The notes: generated from the sequence alone by a model not told the origin. 64,000 nt of DNA from RBG-13-66-14 sp964436465 (GCA_964436465.1 CAYTCV010000004.1:1-64000); one strand, 5' to 3'. Counted from the stretch's first letter, positions 42,976 to 51,285 are shown. Numbers and translations: made by a program.

Positions 42976-44709
42976 TCAATGTGGCGGGACGAGATACCCC
43001 GGCAGCGGCTCGTCGGGAACGGCCGGAACGACGCCGTCCGCGGTATACGCCGATGGGAGTTCAACGGGCAGGACGGCCTCCGCGGCTACCGGCCAGGCCA
43101 TGAGATTCCTCGTCAACAGGATGGGTGGGCTGGGCAGGTCGCATTCGATTCGGTTCGAGACGAACAGGTGATAGTACCGACCGGGGGTCGGCCGGATGAT
43201 TCCGTCGTCGAAGGGAGCCCTCCACTCGGCGCTGAGCACGTGGCGGTAATTCTCCCAGAAGGTCCGTTGCCCGAGGGCCTCGTTCAGGAGGCGATACTCG
43301 GTCGCTCCCGGCCGGGGCGCCGTGACGTAGGGGGAGGTAACGACGACGAAGTCGACCCGATGGCTCCACACATAGGCGGAATCGTCGGGCACCTTCATCA
43401 GGTGGTAGTTGCAGATGGGAACCGACTCGACGTCAATCGTGTTTATATCGCCGAAGTACGGCACCACCCCCATATCGGTGGCGAGCATCCACGAATCGTC
43501 CCGTTTCATCCCCTCGATGAACCGCCCCATCACCTCGGCGGGGTCTCCGGCGTGGCTGTAATGACAGAAGATGTAGACCCGCCAACCGAGCAGCCCCGCC
43601 GCCAGGCTGCCGCACAGGATGACGGCGGATATCAACAGGTGCCTCTTCTTTTCAGTCAGGCGGACGAGCGCCGGGAGACAAACCGCGAGCGCGATTACCG
43701 CCGATTCAAGCCACAGGCGCTGCACCGCCATCCAGTCGCACACCAGCACCCTCTCGCCCAGGTGCGTCAGGACCAGCAGGAGGACGAAGCCCCGCAGCTC
43801 CCAGCCGACGGTCGGCTCCTCCGTGCGGCGACGGGCGAACACGAAAATGAGCATCCCGGCGAAGATGAAGACGTTCCCCGGCGTGAGCGCGAAGTTCAGC
43901 ACCAGCTCGCGCAGGTTCCACCAGAACTGGTCGCTGAAGAGGGCGGTGAGGGCGAGGGACTTGGCCAGGGCGCTGGTCGGCAGGACGGTCGGATAGAATA
44001 GACCGGGCAGGAGAAGCAGCACTATTCCCGGAAGCAGGCCGAGGGCGGGGCGCACGAGCCCCGACCAGGAATAGGTCCGTCGGGGGTTCAACACGAGGAT
44101 TACCAGAAGCACCAGCACGAGGGCCGCATTGATGAAGGCGTCGGGCCGGGTGACCAGGTGCACCGACAGGGCGAGCCCCAGGCCCACGGACAGCCGCCGG
44201 CGCAAAGTGTCCCGCAGGAGCAGACGGAAGACCAGCACCAGGCTGAAGACGTAGAGAATCGTCTCCATGCCGCTGGTGGCCCAAAAAACCAGGGGCATGT
44301 AGACGAGCGTCAGCCCGGCGACGGCCCAAACGGTCGCCTGGTCGAGCTTGGGGTGGAAGAGCCCGATTATCCGCGCAATCTGCCAGACGATTCCCAGAAG
44401 CAGGATGAAGCCGAGCAGCTTGGCCCAGACCAGGGCGTTTATACCGAGCCAGTAGGCCGGCGTGACAAGCCCCACCCATAAAAGGCTGGACCAGGCGTTG
44501 GTGGGCACCTCGCCCGGCGTCATGTTCGGCAGATGACCGCCGGCGAGCTGACGGGCCCCGTTCAGGTAAATATAGGCGTCGTCGGGTGTGTAGCCGGACA
44601 AGTCCCAAACGATGAAGGCGCACAGGATGAGTTCCAGGGCGATGAGGCCCCAGGTGAGATACCGCGTCCCCCCGGTCCGGTCCGCCAGCTCTGTTTCAAT
44701 CGCGGCCAT
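42976..44709 (-). CDS. GT-C-like polytopic membrane protein (copy 2)
   Basis: A 577-residue paralogue of the downstream gene. It has the same order: TM1, loop with TPDDAYIYLNGARQLAGG, further TM segments, VTRPDAFINAALV near residue 190, then a soluble end with ATDMGVVPYFGDINTIDVES, which is shared in form with copy 1 (TMDMGVVPYFGDLPTIDSHD). The ATG at 44709 has GAGG six nt upstream; a TTG six nt earlier is possible. The two genes are 124 nt apart and probably arose by tandem duplication. By family it is a lipid-linked sugar transferase. Confidence 0.78.
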   Translation of the reverse strand: MAAIETELADRTGGTRYLTWGLIALELILCAFIVWDLSGYTPDDAYIYLNGARQLAGGHLPNMTPGEVPTNAWSSLLWVGLVTPAYWLGINALVWAKLLGFILLLGIVWQIARIIGLFHPKLDQATVWAVAGLTLVYMPLVFWATSGMETILYVFSLVLVFRLLLRDTLRRRLSVGLGLALSVHLVTRPDAFINAALVLVLLVILVLNPRRTYSWSGLVRPALGLLPGIVLLLLPGLFYPTVLPTSALAKSLALTALFSDQFWWNLRELVLNFALTPGNVFIFAGMLIFVFARRRTEEPTVGWELRGFVLLLVLTHLGERVLVCDWMAVQRLWLESAVIALAVCLPALVRLTEKKRHLLISAVILCGSLAAGLLGWRVYIFCHYSHAGDPAEVMGRFIEGMKRDDSWMLATDMGVVPYFGDINTIDVESVPICNYHLMKVPDDSAYVWSHRVDFVVVTSPYVTAPRPGATEYRLLNEALGQRTFWENYRHVLSAEWRAPFDDGIIRPTPGRYYHLFVSNRIECDLPSPPILLTRNLMAWPVAAEAVLPVELPSAYTADGVVPAVPDEPLPGYLVPPH

Positions 44710-44866
44710 CGTCAACCTCGCGGGTTCTCCGTGAAAACGCCGTCCGGTCCCGTTGAGTGATATATCTTACCACGCCGGGACCGAGCCCGGGGGAACCGGA
44801 GCGGACCGGGGTGGAATCGACATAAAAAAGGGGCGGCCGGTAGCCACCCTCGTGAGAGAACCCAAA

Positions 44867-45445
44867 TCAGCGGAAGGTGGCCTTGATGGCCCCGAAGCTC
44901 GCCTCCTGGACGTCCGAAGAATCACCGGCGGTAACCGTAATCGTGTCGAGCCAAACGTCGGCGGCCTTGTCGGAGACGACACGCCAGGCGAACTGGACGT
45001 CGTGGCCGTCCCAGTAACCGCCAATCCCGACCTCGGTTTCGTTCCACACCCAGTTTTCGAACGACCCGAACTCCTCCTCGTTCCAGATTTCCGTCCACTC
45101 GCCCGGTCCACCGGCCTCACGAATCTCCAGGATGTAGTCCCCGTTGTCGTGGGGGGAAACGAACCAGGTGTAGCTCGTGGCCCAGTAGAAGTCGATTACC
45201 ACGTCTGATGTGAGGCAGATTCCCGGTGAAATCAGCCGCTCATCCTGGTCCTGACCCTTTTCGCAAATAACGCCGAAGGGACCACTGAAGAAGTGCTGTG
45301 AGCTGACTATCCAGCGTTGTCCTATTTCACCGGGGTCCAGCGTCCAGCCGTGCATCTCGCCGTCGGAAAAATCCTCGAAAAAGAGGACCTCGGCGGAGGC
45401 GAAAGATGCTAATAAGGCGATTATCAACAGAATGTGTCGGTACAT
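44867..45445 (-). CDS. Small secreted beta-sandwich protein, choice-of-anchor/MAM-like
   Basis: A 192-residue exported protein with signal peptide MYRHILLIIALLASFASA. The mature part starts EVLFFEDFSDGEMHGWTLD and continues through FYWATSYTWFVSPHDNGDYILEI and FAWRVVSDKAADVWLDTITV. This is the pattern of jelly-roll carbohydrate-binding or MAM-like extracellular modules, and the MAM-like part of the subtilase has the same logic. There is no C-terminal sorting tail, so it may be a stand-alone module. It has GGGAGG before the ATG and its own promoter. Function unknown. Confidence 0.75.
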   Translation of the reverse strand: MYRHILLIIALLASFASAEVLFFEDFSDGEMHGWTLDPGEIGQRWIVSSQHFFSGPFGVICEKGQDQDERLISPGICLTSDVVIDFYWATSYTWFVSPHDNGDYILEIREAGGPGEWTEIWNEEEFGSFENWVWNETEVGIGGYWDGHDVQFAWRVVSDKAADVWLDTITVTAGDSSDVQEASFGAIKATFR

Positions 45446-45476
45446 GAGCCTCCCTTGTTGTTAATTTCACGGTGCA

Positions 45477-45505
45477 AAGATAGCCCAGGAATCACGGCTT
45501 GACAA
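45477..45505 (-). promoter_or_regulatory. Promoter of the small secreted protein gene
   Basis: On the minus strand TTGTCA (complement of 45500-45505), 17-nt spacer, TATCTT (complement of 45477-45482). The rest of 45506-45840 shows no gene I can support. Confidence 0.7.
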
Positions 45506-45842
45506 GGGGTTATTAGATTTTTTTTACTTACAGGACTCATTTCGCCGCGCCTGTGTCACGTATAACCTGAACCCCGCCGGGACCTCCATTGGGTAAACGG
45601 AACGAACCGCGATGGAATAGACAAAAAAATGGGCGAGAAGGCACCCACCGTTTGTTCGGAAAATGTGCCTTCGGCCCGGAAACGTTCAACCGGATGGTTC
45701 CCGTCGGATGGTGAACTCGCCAATATAGACACGACAGGTGGGTTATTTACCGGGGAGGAAAATCCCGCCGACGTAGAGCGCCGCCCTTCCCCCAACGACG
45801 ATATAAAGCCCGATTCCCGGACCGGGGCGGCTCCTTTAATCC

Positions 45843-45871
45843 TTGAGCCGGCGCCGGCTCTGTGCTATTTT
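45843..45871 (+). promoter_or_regulatory. hutU promoter with 16-bp perfect palindrome
   Basis: TTGAGC (45843-45848), 17-nt spacer, TATTTT (45866-45871). The palindrome GAGCCGGCGCCGGCTC (45845-45860) overlaps the -35 box and spacer, a good position for a repressor site. Confidence 0.6.
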
Positions 45872-45919
45872 GAGTGTCGGTCGGACCGCCGCAGTCAAAC
45901 CCTCAACCGAGGACGGAAC

Positions 45920-47572
45920 ATGCCGCGCGAATTGCATGCCCCCACCGGGACCACGCTCAACTGCCGGGGCTGGCACCAGGAGGCCGCCTACCGGATGCTC
46001 CAGAACAACCTGGACCCCGCCGTGGCCGAGGACCCGGCCAATCTCATCGTCTACGGCGGCTCGGGCAAGGCGGCGCGGAACTGGGAGTCCCTGGAGGCAA
46101 TCCTGAGGACCCTGCGCACCCTGGGGAACGACGAGACGCTCCTGGTCCAGTCGGGCAAGCCGGTGGGCGTCTTCACCACCCATGAACAGGCCCCCCGGGT
46201 TCTGCTGGCCAACTCCAACCTCGTGCCCCGGTGGGCTACGTGGGAGCACTTCTACGAGCTGGAGGCCAAGGGACTCATCATGTACGGCCAGATGACCGCC
46301 GGCTCCTGGATATACATCGGCACACAGGGCATCCTCCAGGGGACCTACGAGACACTGGCCGAGCTGGCCCGCCGGCACTTCGGCGGTTCGCTCAAGGGGA
46401 GATGGGTTCTGACCGGCGGCATGGGCGGCATGTCCGGCGCCCAGCCCCTGGCGGTCACCATGAACGACGGCGTCTGCCTGGACGTGGAGGTGGACCCGGC
46501 CAGAATCGAAAAGCGTCTGTCCACCGGCTACTGCGACCGCATGGTAACCGATTTGGACGAGGCGCTGCGGCTGGTGGATGAATTCACCAAAAAGGGCGAG
46601 CCCCTCTCCATCGGCCTGGTGGGCAACTGCGCCGACGTGCACCCGGAACTGGTCCGCCGCGGGGTCACGCCGGACGTGCTCACCGACCAGACCTCGGCCC
46701 ACGACGAGCTCTCGGGCTACGTCCCCCACGGAATGCCGCTCGCGGAAGCCCTGGCCTTGAGGAAGAAAAATCCGGCGGAGTACAAGAAGCGCTCGCTGGC
46801 GTCCATGGTGGTCCATATGAACGCGATGGTCGCGATGCAAAAGGCGGGAGCGGCGGCCTTCGACTACGGCAACAACATCCGCGGCCAGACCGTGGACCGC
46901 GGCGCACCCGAGGCGTTCAACATCCAGGGCTTCGTCCCGCTCTACATCCGCCCGCTCTTCTGCGACGGCAAGGGCCCCTTCCGCTGGGCGGCGCTCTCCG
47001 GCGACCCCGCCGACATCCACGCCACCGACGAGGCGGTCCTGCGTCTCTTCCCGGAGGACGAGGCCCTGGCCCGCTGGATAAAAAAGGCCCGGGCGAAGGT
47101 CCGCTTCCAGGGTCTGCCCTGCCGCATCTGCTGGCTGGGGTACGGAGACCGCGAAAAATTCGGCCTGGAAATCAACCGCATGGTGCGCGACGGCCGGTTG
47201 AAGGCGCCCATCGTCATCGGCCGCGACCACCTGGATTGCGGCTCCGTGGCCAGTCCCAACCGCGAGACCGAGGGCATGGCCGACGGCTCCGACGCCGTGA
47301 GCGACTGGCCCTTCCTGAACGCAATGCTCAACGCCGTGGGCGGGGCGAGCTGGGTCAGCGTCCACCACGGCGGCGGGGTGGGCATGGGCTATTCCCAACA
47401 CGCCGGCATGGTCATAGTCGCCGACGGTACGCCGGGAATGGACGAGCGTCTGTCCCGCGTGCTGACCACGGACCCCGGCCTCGGAATCGTCCGCCACGCC
47501 GACGCCGGCTACCCCCGGGCCATCGAGAACGCCAAGAAATTCGGCATAAAAATGCCGATGTCGGACGCCTGA
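45920..47572 (+). CDS. hutU: Urocanate hydratase
   Basis: A 550-residue enzyme that converts urocanate to imidazolone propionate in histidine degradation, with tightly bound NAD. The signature GLPCRICWLGYGDR near residue 400 holds the conserved cysteine region. RDHLDCGSVASPNRETEGM and the glycine-rich NAD loops (LTGGMGGMSGAQP, near 165) are typical. The length matches bacterial HutU. The ATG at 45920 has GAGGA upstream; the frame is open for 97 more codons, but these have no family match. hutH, hutI and hutG are not in the window, so it is an orphan, under its own palindrome-containing promoter. Confidence 0.97.
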   Translation: MPRELHAPTGTTLNCRGWHQEAAYRMLQNNLDPAVAEDPANLIVYGGSGKAARNWESLEAILRTLRTLGNDETLLVQSGKPVGVFTTHEQAPRVLLANSNLVPRWATWEHFYELEAKGLIMYGQMTAGSWIYIGTQGILQGTYETLAELARRHFGGSLKGRWVLTGGMGGMSGAQPLAVTMNDGVCLDVEVDPARIEKRLSTGYCDRMVTDLDEALRLVDEFTKKGEPLSIGLVGNCADVHPELVRRGVTPDVLTDQTSAHDELSGYVPHGMPLAEALALRKKNPAEYKKRSLASMVVHMNAMVAMQKAGAAAFDYGNNIRGQTVDRGAPEAFNIQGFVPLYIRPLFCDGKGPFRWAALSGDPADIHATDEAVLRLFPEDEALARWIKKARAKVRFQGLPCRICWLGYGDREKFGLEINRMVRDGRLKAPIVIGRDHLDCGSVASPNRETEGMADGSDAVSDWPFLNAMLNAVGGASWVSVHHGGGVGMGYSQHAGMVIVADGTPGMDERLSRVLTTDPGLGIVRHADAGYPRAIENAKKFGIKMPMSDA

Positions 47573-47645
47573 CCGGAACCGCGCGACGGCGAGCCGCGCC
47601 CGTTTTTCATCCGCCGGAAAACCCGATAGAAAAGAAGGAGTCGCT

Positions 47646-48143
47646 ATGGGTAAAAAAGGCGCCGAGATAGTGGGCATGGACACCGGGAAGCTCGTCGCGG
47701 AGCTCAACCGGGCCCTGGCCGACGAGTGGCTGGCCTACTACCAGTACTGGCTGGGAGCGAAGGTTATACAGGGCCCCCTGCGGGAGGCGGCCATGGACGA
47801 GCTCATCGAGCACGCCGACGACGAGCTCCGGCACGCGGGGCTCCTCGCCGACCGCATCCTCCAACTCGGCGGCACGCCCGTGCTCAAGCCCGAGGAGTGG
47901 TACAAAATCACCAACTGCGGCTACGACGCCCCGGCCGACCCGCACGTCCGCAAACTTTTGGAACAGAACATCGCCGGCGAGCGATGCGCCATCGGCGTTT
48001 ACCAGAAGCTCACCTCCCTGGTCAAGGACGCCGACCCCATCACGTACCACATGCTCCTGACCATTCTGGCCGACGAGGTCGAGCACGAGGACGACCTGGA
48101 ATCCGTCCTCGAAGACCTGAATCTCTTGATGAAAAAGGCGTAA
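47646..48143 (+). CDS. Ferritin-like (DPSL/thioferritin-type) protein 1
   Basis: A 165-residue four-helix ferritin-like protein of the COG2406 type. Diiron ligands fit the pattern E in ADEWLAYYQYW, E/H in ADDELRHAG, E in GERCAIGVYQ and E/H in DEVEHEDD. The two cysteines in ITNCGYD and GERCAI are the pair that marks Dps-like 'thioferritins' (DPSL). By family it oxidises and stores iron and protects against peroxide. AAGGAG precedes the ATG. It lies 73 nt after hutU and before a strong terminator; a second homologue follows 375 nt on. Confidence 0.87.
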   Translation: MGKKGAEIVGMDTGKLVAELNRALADEWLAYYQYWLGAKVIQGPLREAAMDELIEHADDELRHAGLLADRILQLGGTPVLKPEEWYKITNCGYDAPADPHVRKLLEQNIAGERCAIGVYQKLTSLVKDADPITYHMLLTILADEVEHEDDLESVLEDLNLLMKKA

Positions 48144-48179
48144 TCACACCTACACCTTTAAACCTGTCCCGACCATCGA

Positions 48180-48202
48180 GGCTGCCGCACGGCAGCCTTT
48201 TT
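48180..48202 (+). terminator. Terminator after ferritin-like gene 1
   Basis: GGCTGCC (48180-48186), loop GCAC, GGCAGCC (48191-48197), five T. Confidence 0.9.
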
Positions 48203-48229
48203 CAAGAATTATAATCACCGACTATCGGG

Positions 48230-48461
48230 CACTCCAACTGGGTTTTTTTAAACAAAAATGACGTTACTACTGCGCCGGGGGTAAAAGCCTACGTGGACAG
48301 CAGTCCCGCTATCAATGTATAAGCCGCTTAGTGTTCAAGCTATATTTAATGCAAGCGTAATATCAAGTTTATGAATTAGTTTCAATTTTCCATAGTCGTT
48401 TATATTATGACTTTAAATATTCGTAATATATAATGTAGTTACACAATAAAGGCGCTATACT
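48230..48461 (+). promoter_or_regulatory. AT-rich control region with inverted repeat before thioferritin 2
   Basis: This gap is strikingly AT-rich compared with the rest of the window. It contains the inverted repeat TATATTA-N16-TAATATA (48401-48407 and 48424-48430) and a -10-like TATACT (48456-48461), 58 nt before the next ATG. No good -35 box sits at 17 nt, so activation or an unusual sigma factor is possible. A Fur/PerR-type regulator is a candidate binder. Confidence 0.5.
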
Positions 48462-48518
48462 TTTTCCGTGGCTCCCGTCGTCAACAAAAAAAACCCAACC
48501 TGTAATGGAGGAAAAACC

Positions 48519-49070
48519 ATGGCCAAAGTCGCCAGAGAGATGGTGGAAAAAGCCGGCGTGGACGTGGACAAGCTCCTGGACCTGCTGGTGAAGAACGCCG
48601 CCGCCGAGCTCACCACCTATTACTACTACACCATCCTGCGGTCCAACCTCACGGGCCTGGACGGCGAGACCCTGAAGGAAATCGCCGAGACGGCCCGCGT
48701 TGAGGACCGCAACCACTTCGAGGCTCTCTTCCCGCGCATCTACGAACTGGGCGGCAAGCTGCCCGACGACATGAAGAAGTTCCACGACCTGTCCGCCTGC
48801 CCGCCGGCCCACCTCCCCAAAGACATCTCCGACGTCAGGGGCATCCTGAAGGTGCTCGTGGCGGCGGAGCGCTGCGCCGTCCGCGGCTACACCGAGCTCT
48901 GCCACATGACCGCGGGCAAGGACCACCGAACCTACGACCTGGTCCTGGCCATCCTCAACGAGGAAATCGAGCACGAATCCTGGTTCTCCGAATTCCTCGG
49001 CGAGGGGCCCTCGGGGCACTTCATGCGTCGCGGCGAGACTTCGCCCTTCGTTTCGAAGTTTCTCCGGTAG
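48519..49070 (+). CDS. Dps-like thioferritin (DPSL)
   Basis: A 183-residue ferritin-like protein. Helix motifs are AELTTYYYYTILRSNL, ARVEDRNHFEALFPRI, AAERCAVRGYTELC and NEEIEHESWFSEF, giving a ferritin-type diiron site. The CPPAHLP segment and the AERC cysteine are the DPSL thioferritin pair, and the C-terminal GEGPSGHFMRR is seen in archaeal and anaerobe DPSL proteins. These form 12-subunit cages that use peroxide to oxidise iron. The ATG at 48519 has a GGAGG site; an open frame upstream is rejected. It sits behind the AT-rich control region. Confidence 0.92.
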   Translation: MAKVAREMVEKAGVDVDKLLDLLVKNAAAELTTYYYYTILRSNLTGLDGETLKEIAETARVEDRNHFEALFPRIYELGGKLPDDMKKFHDLSACPPAHLPKDISDVRGILKVLVAAERCAVRGYTELCHMTAGKDHRTYDLVLAILNEEIEHESWFSEFLGEGPSGHFMRRGETSPFVSKFLR

Positions 49071-49086
49071 CGGCGAACCGTAGAAG

Positions 49087-49110
49087 AAGCCGGCCCTCGG
49101 GTCGGCTTTT
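49087..49110 (+). terminator. Terminator after DPSL gene
   Basis: AAGCCG (49087-49092) pairs with CGGCTT (49103-49108) with a short inner GC stem, then T run. Confidence 0.7.
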
Positions 49111-49147
49111 GGTTGCGGCGCGGACCGGCCCGTGGTAAAGTTTATCC

Positions 49148-49357
49148 GTGCTGGATAAAGATACGAGCGTGGAGCGGCTTCTGGAGGAGCACCCGGCGGC
49201 GGCCGACTGGCTCCTGCAGCGGGGTATCGTCTGCCTGCGCTGTGGCGAGCCTTTCTGGGGCAGCCTGGCCGAGCTTCTGGCCAACAAGGGCCACTCGACG
49301 GCGGACGTGGAGAAAATCGTCGCCGAGCTGAACGCATTTCTGGAGAAGGGGGAGTGA
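49148..49357 (+). CDS. DUF1858 mini-protein with CxxC (copy 1)
   Basis: A 69-residue protein of the DUF1858 group. The pattern is TSVERLLEEHPAAADWLLQRGI, then the CLRCG redox pair and a helical tail (AELLANKGHSTADVEKIV). DUF1858 occurs alone or fused to hybrid-cluster and other redox proteins and is thought to bind a metal or act through its cysteines. The start is GTG. Its stop codon overlaps the start of the second copy by one base. Confidence 0.83.
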   Translation: MLDKDTSVERLLEEHPAAADWLLQRGIVCLRCGEPFWGSLAELLANKGHSTADVEKIVAELNAFLEKGE

Positions 49358-49569
49358 TGGTGACCAAGGACACGCCGGTCAGGACCGTCATCGCGGACCA
49401 CCCCAAGGCCGCCGACTGGTTTCAGCAGCGGGGAATAATCTGTCTGCGGTGTAACGAAGTCTTCCCCGGCACGGTGGGCGAGCTCCTGGCGACGAAGCGC
49501 TACCGGCCGAACCAGGTCGAGGAAATCATCGGCTGGCTCAACGGGTATCTGGAGGGGGAGAACGGTTAA
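49357..49569 (+). CDS. DUF1858 mini-protein with CxxC (copy 2)
   Basis: A 70-residue paralogue of the preceding gene: TPVRTVIADHPKAADWFQQRGI, then CLRCNE and the same helical tail (GELLATKRYRPNQVEEII). The ATG at 49357 overlaps the upstream stop (TGATG); a GTG one codon later has better spacing from GGAG and may be the real start. The pair is a tandem duplication in one transcript next to two thioferritins, suggesting a shared oxidative-stress or metal role. Confidence 0.82.
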   Translation: MVTKDTPVRTVIADHPKAADWFQQRGIICLRCNEVFPGTVGELLATKRYRPNQVEEIIGWLNGYLEGENG

Positions 49570-49660
49570 CGTCGGGCGGGTCGGAGCCGGAAATGGAAAA
49601 CGGACCAATCCGGCTGTATAATTAAGTAATTTTCAAGCCACAACCCAAGGAGGTCCGGCT

Positions 49661-50272
49661 ATGAGAAGTTCGATAAAAACCCTCCTCGCACTGCTCTGCA
49701 CCCTCGTTCTGGCCCTCGTTCCGGGCTGTGCCAGCTCCACGGGAGACGGAGGCGGTGACGGTGACGGTGACGGTGACGGCAATGGACACGGCCTCGGCTG
49801 GGGTATCAACCTGGCCGACGCCGTCCGCGACGCGGAGATGCCCGACGGCGTTTTGTACAACATTGCCTGCATCGACGTCACCGGTGACGGCGAGCCCGAG
49901 GAGAACCTACCCTGGCAGTTCTACTATGCCGAACTGCCGGGCGGGGCTGACGAGGACGTCCTCATCGTCATCGTCCAGTACGACGGCTCGACCAACACGA
50001 TGTGGGTCACCGATTCCAGCCTCCCCCCGGAGGGCCTGCCCGACTACGACGACGCCGGGCCCTGGGTGGAAGCCGCCGCCGACGCCCTGGCCGACGAGGG
50101 ATACCCCGATTGGCTCCCCCAGAGTTTGTTCGTCGAGCCCTACGATGGGGATGACTTCCCCGGCACCGAGAACTGGGCCGTCCTCGTGTTCGTTCCCGAG
50201 GATTACACGGGTCAGGCGAACATAGCGGTGGACGCCGACACCAACGAGGTGTTGGATGTCGCGGTTTTCTGA
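49661..50272 (+). CDS. Lipoprotein with Gly-Asp linker, unknown function
   Basis: A 203-residue lipoprotein with signal peptide and lipobox LALVPGC (Cys about 25). After the Cys comes a tether GDGGGDGDGDGDGNG, coded partly by four exact GGTGAC units. The acidic folded part has ACIDVTGDGEPEENLPWQFYY and VEAAADALADEGYPDWLPQSLF. It resembles small extracytoplasmic binding or inhibitor domains, but I do not recognise the family. AAGGAGGT precedes the ATG. It is transcribed toward dtd and separated from it by a long hairpin. Confidence 0.78.
   Translation: MRSSIKTLLALLCTLVLALVPGCASSTGDGGGDGDGDGDGNGHGLGWGINLADAVRDAEMPDGVLYNIACIDVTGDGEPEENLPWQFYYAELPGGADEDVLIVIVQYDGSTNTMWVTDSSLPPEGLPDYDDAGPWVEAAADALADEGYPDWLPQSLFVEPYDGDDFPGTENWAVLVFVPEDYTGQANIAVDADTNEVLDVAVF
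49754..49777 (+). repeat. (GGTGAC)4 microsatellite
   Basis: Four perfect 6-nt units inside the lipoprotein linker. Changes in copy number would add or remove Gly-Asp pairs without a frameshift. Confidence 0.8.
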
Positions 50273-50293
50273 GCGCTGAGCGGAACCGTATAT

Positions 50294-50325
50294 AAACGAG
50301 GTGGCTCGGCGAGTCCACCTCGTTT
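50294..50325. terminator. Hairpin between convergent lipoprotein and dtd genes
   Basis: Perfect 11-bp stem AAACGAGGTGG / CCACCTCGTTT with a 10-nt loop. T runs are short on both sides, so it is a likely but not ideal bidirectional terminator. Confidence 0.65.
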
Positions 50326-50342
50326 CATATGTCAATGAGAAA

Positions 50343-50795
50343 CTATGCGCCGTGCTCCCGCTCCAGGATGAGCGTCACCGGGCCGTCGTTCACCAGGCTC
50401 ACGTGCATGTGGGCGCCGAAGACGCCCTCGGCCACGGTGAACCCCCGTTCTCGTAACATTTGCGCTAATTGCTTACACATCGGCTCCGCCGTCTCCGGCG
50501 GGGCGCTCTTTACGTAACTCGGACGCCGTCCCTTCCGGCAGTCCCCGTAGAGCGTGAACTGGCTGACGACGAGCAGCTCACCCTTTCCCAAATCGCGCAG
50601 GGAGCGGTTCAGCTTCCCCGCCTCGTCCCGGCACACCCGCAGGTCCAGGATTTTTTGCGCCATCCAGGCCAGCTCCGCCTCAGTGTCTCCAACGGCCACG
50701 GCGACCAACAGGACGTGGCCGAAGCCGATTTCGCCGACGACCCGGCCGTCCACCTCGACCCTGGCCTCTAAAACGTGTTGCAGGACCACGCGCAA
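50343..50795 (-). CDS. dtd: D-aminoacyl-tRNA deacylase
   Basis: A 150-residue DTD that removes wrongly attached D-amino acids (and glycine) from tRNA. The two family motifs are SQFTLYGDCRKGRRPS near residue 78 and NDGPVTLILE near 137. The length is typical. TTG start with a GGAGGGGAG site. It is downstream of three small membrane-protein genes on the same strand, 10 nt after the zinc-ribbon gene. Confidence 0.95.
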   Translation of the reverse strand: MRVVLQHVLEARVEVDGRVVGEIGFGHVLLVAVAVGDTEAELAWMAQKILDLRVCRDEAGKLNRSLRDLGKGELLVVSQFTLYGDCRKGRRPSYVKSAPPETAEPMCKQLAQMLRERGFTVAEGVFGAHMHVSLVNDGPVTLILEREHGA

Positions 50796-50805
50796 AACTC
50801 CCCTC

Positions 50806-51285
50806 CTAGGCCGACTCTGCCTCTTCGAGGGGGTAGAGTGTGCCGCAGTAGGGGCAGTGCACCGCCGGTACGCCCTCGATTTTAGTGATGTGCCCGGTGG
50901 AGACCGCCGCGCCGCAGTTGGGGCAGCGGGTTTTCAGTCGGACCGGGCGCCGCTCCGGTTGCGTCGCCTTCGGTTGAATCGAATCCTGCAAACGCTGCAT
51001 CGTTTCCCGGAAATCGACGCCGCTCCACCTGGACGCTCCGACATCCGTCGTGGAGGCCCGGATTACGGCCCGGATAAAGAAGATGAGCGAAAAGAGGAAG
51101 AAGCCGCCTAAAAACCAGGGCAGGAAGTACCAACCGATGGACAGCCCGAAGACGATACCCGGCCCCAGAGCAGTGCAGCCGATGACGAACAGGATAATCC
51201 AGAGCATCAGATGACCGGAGCGTGTGGCAGCGCGCCTGTCGGGCCGTGTATCGGTTCCGTCCGATGCGTCGATTTTCACCCGCAT
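50806..51285 (-). CDS. Membrane protein with C-terminal zinc ribbon
   Basis: A 159-residue protein with two close TM segments (MLWIILFVIGCTALG and GWYFLPWFLGGFFLFSLIFF, about 27-75), a linker, and a C-terminal zinc ribbon with CPNCG and CPYCG about 25 residues apart. It overlaps the upstream gene by 10 nt, so translation is coupled; a GTG two codons later would give the tighter GTGA overlap. No function is known from sequence. Context with a YugP-type protease suggests a membrane-quality role, but this is speculation. Confidence 0.75.
   Translation of the reverse strand: MRVKIDASDGTDTRPDRRAATRSGHLMLWIILFVIGCTALGPGIVFGLSIGWYFLPWFLGGFFLFSLIFFIRAVIRASTTDVGASRWSGVDFRETMQRLQDSIQPKATQPERRPVRLKTRCPNCGAAVSTGHITKIEGVPAVHCPYCGTLYPLEEAESA

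Noticed and set aside
45506..45840. Small frames in the gap before hutU, including the 97-codon upstream extension of hutU
   Set aside because: No site, no family match, and the family N-terminus starts at 45920.
47573..47645. Terminator between hutU and thioferritin 1
   Set aside because: GCGCG/CGCGC with a 9-nt loop and a short T run is too weak to call.
45836..47707. A 623-codon frame antisense to hutU
   Set aside because: Shadow frame; His/Val/Gly-rich with no recognisable motif.
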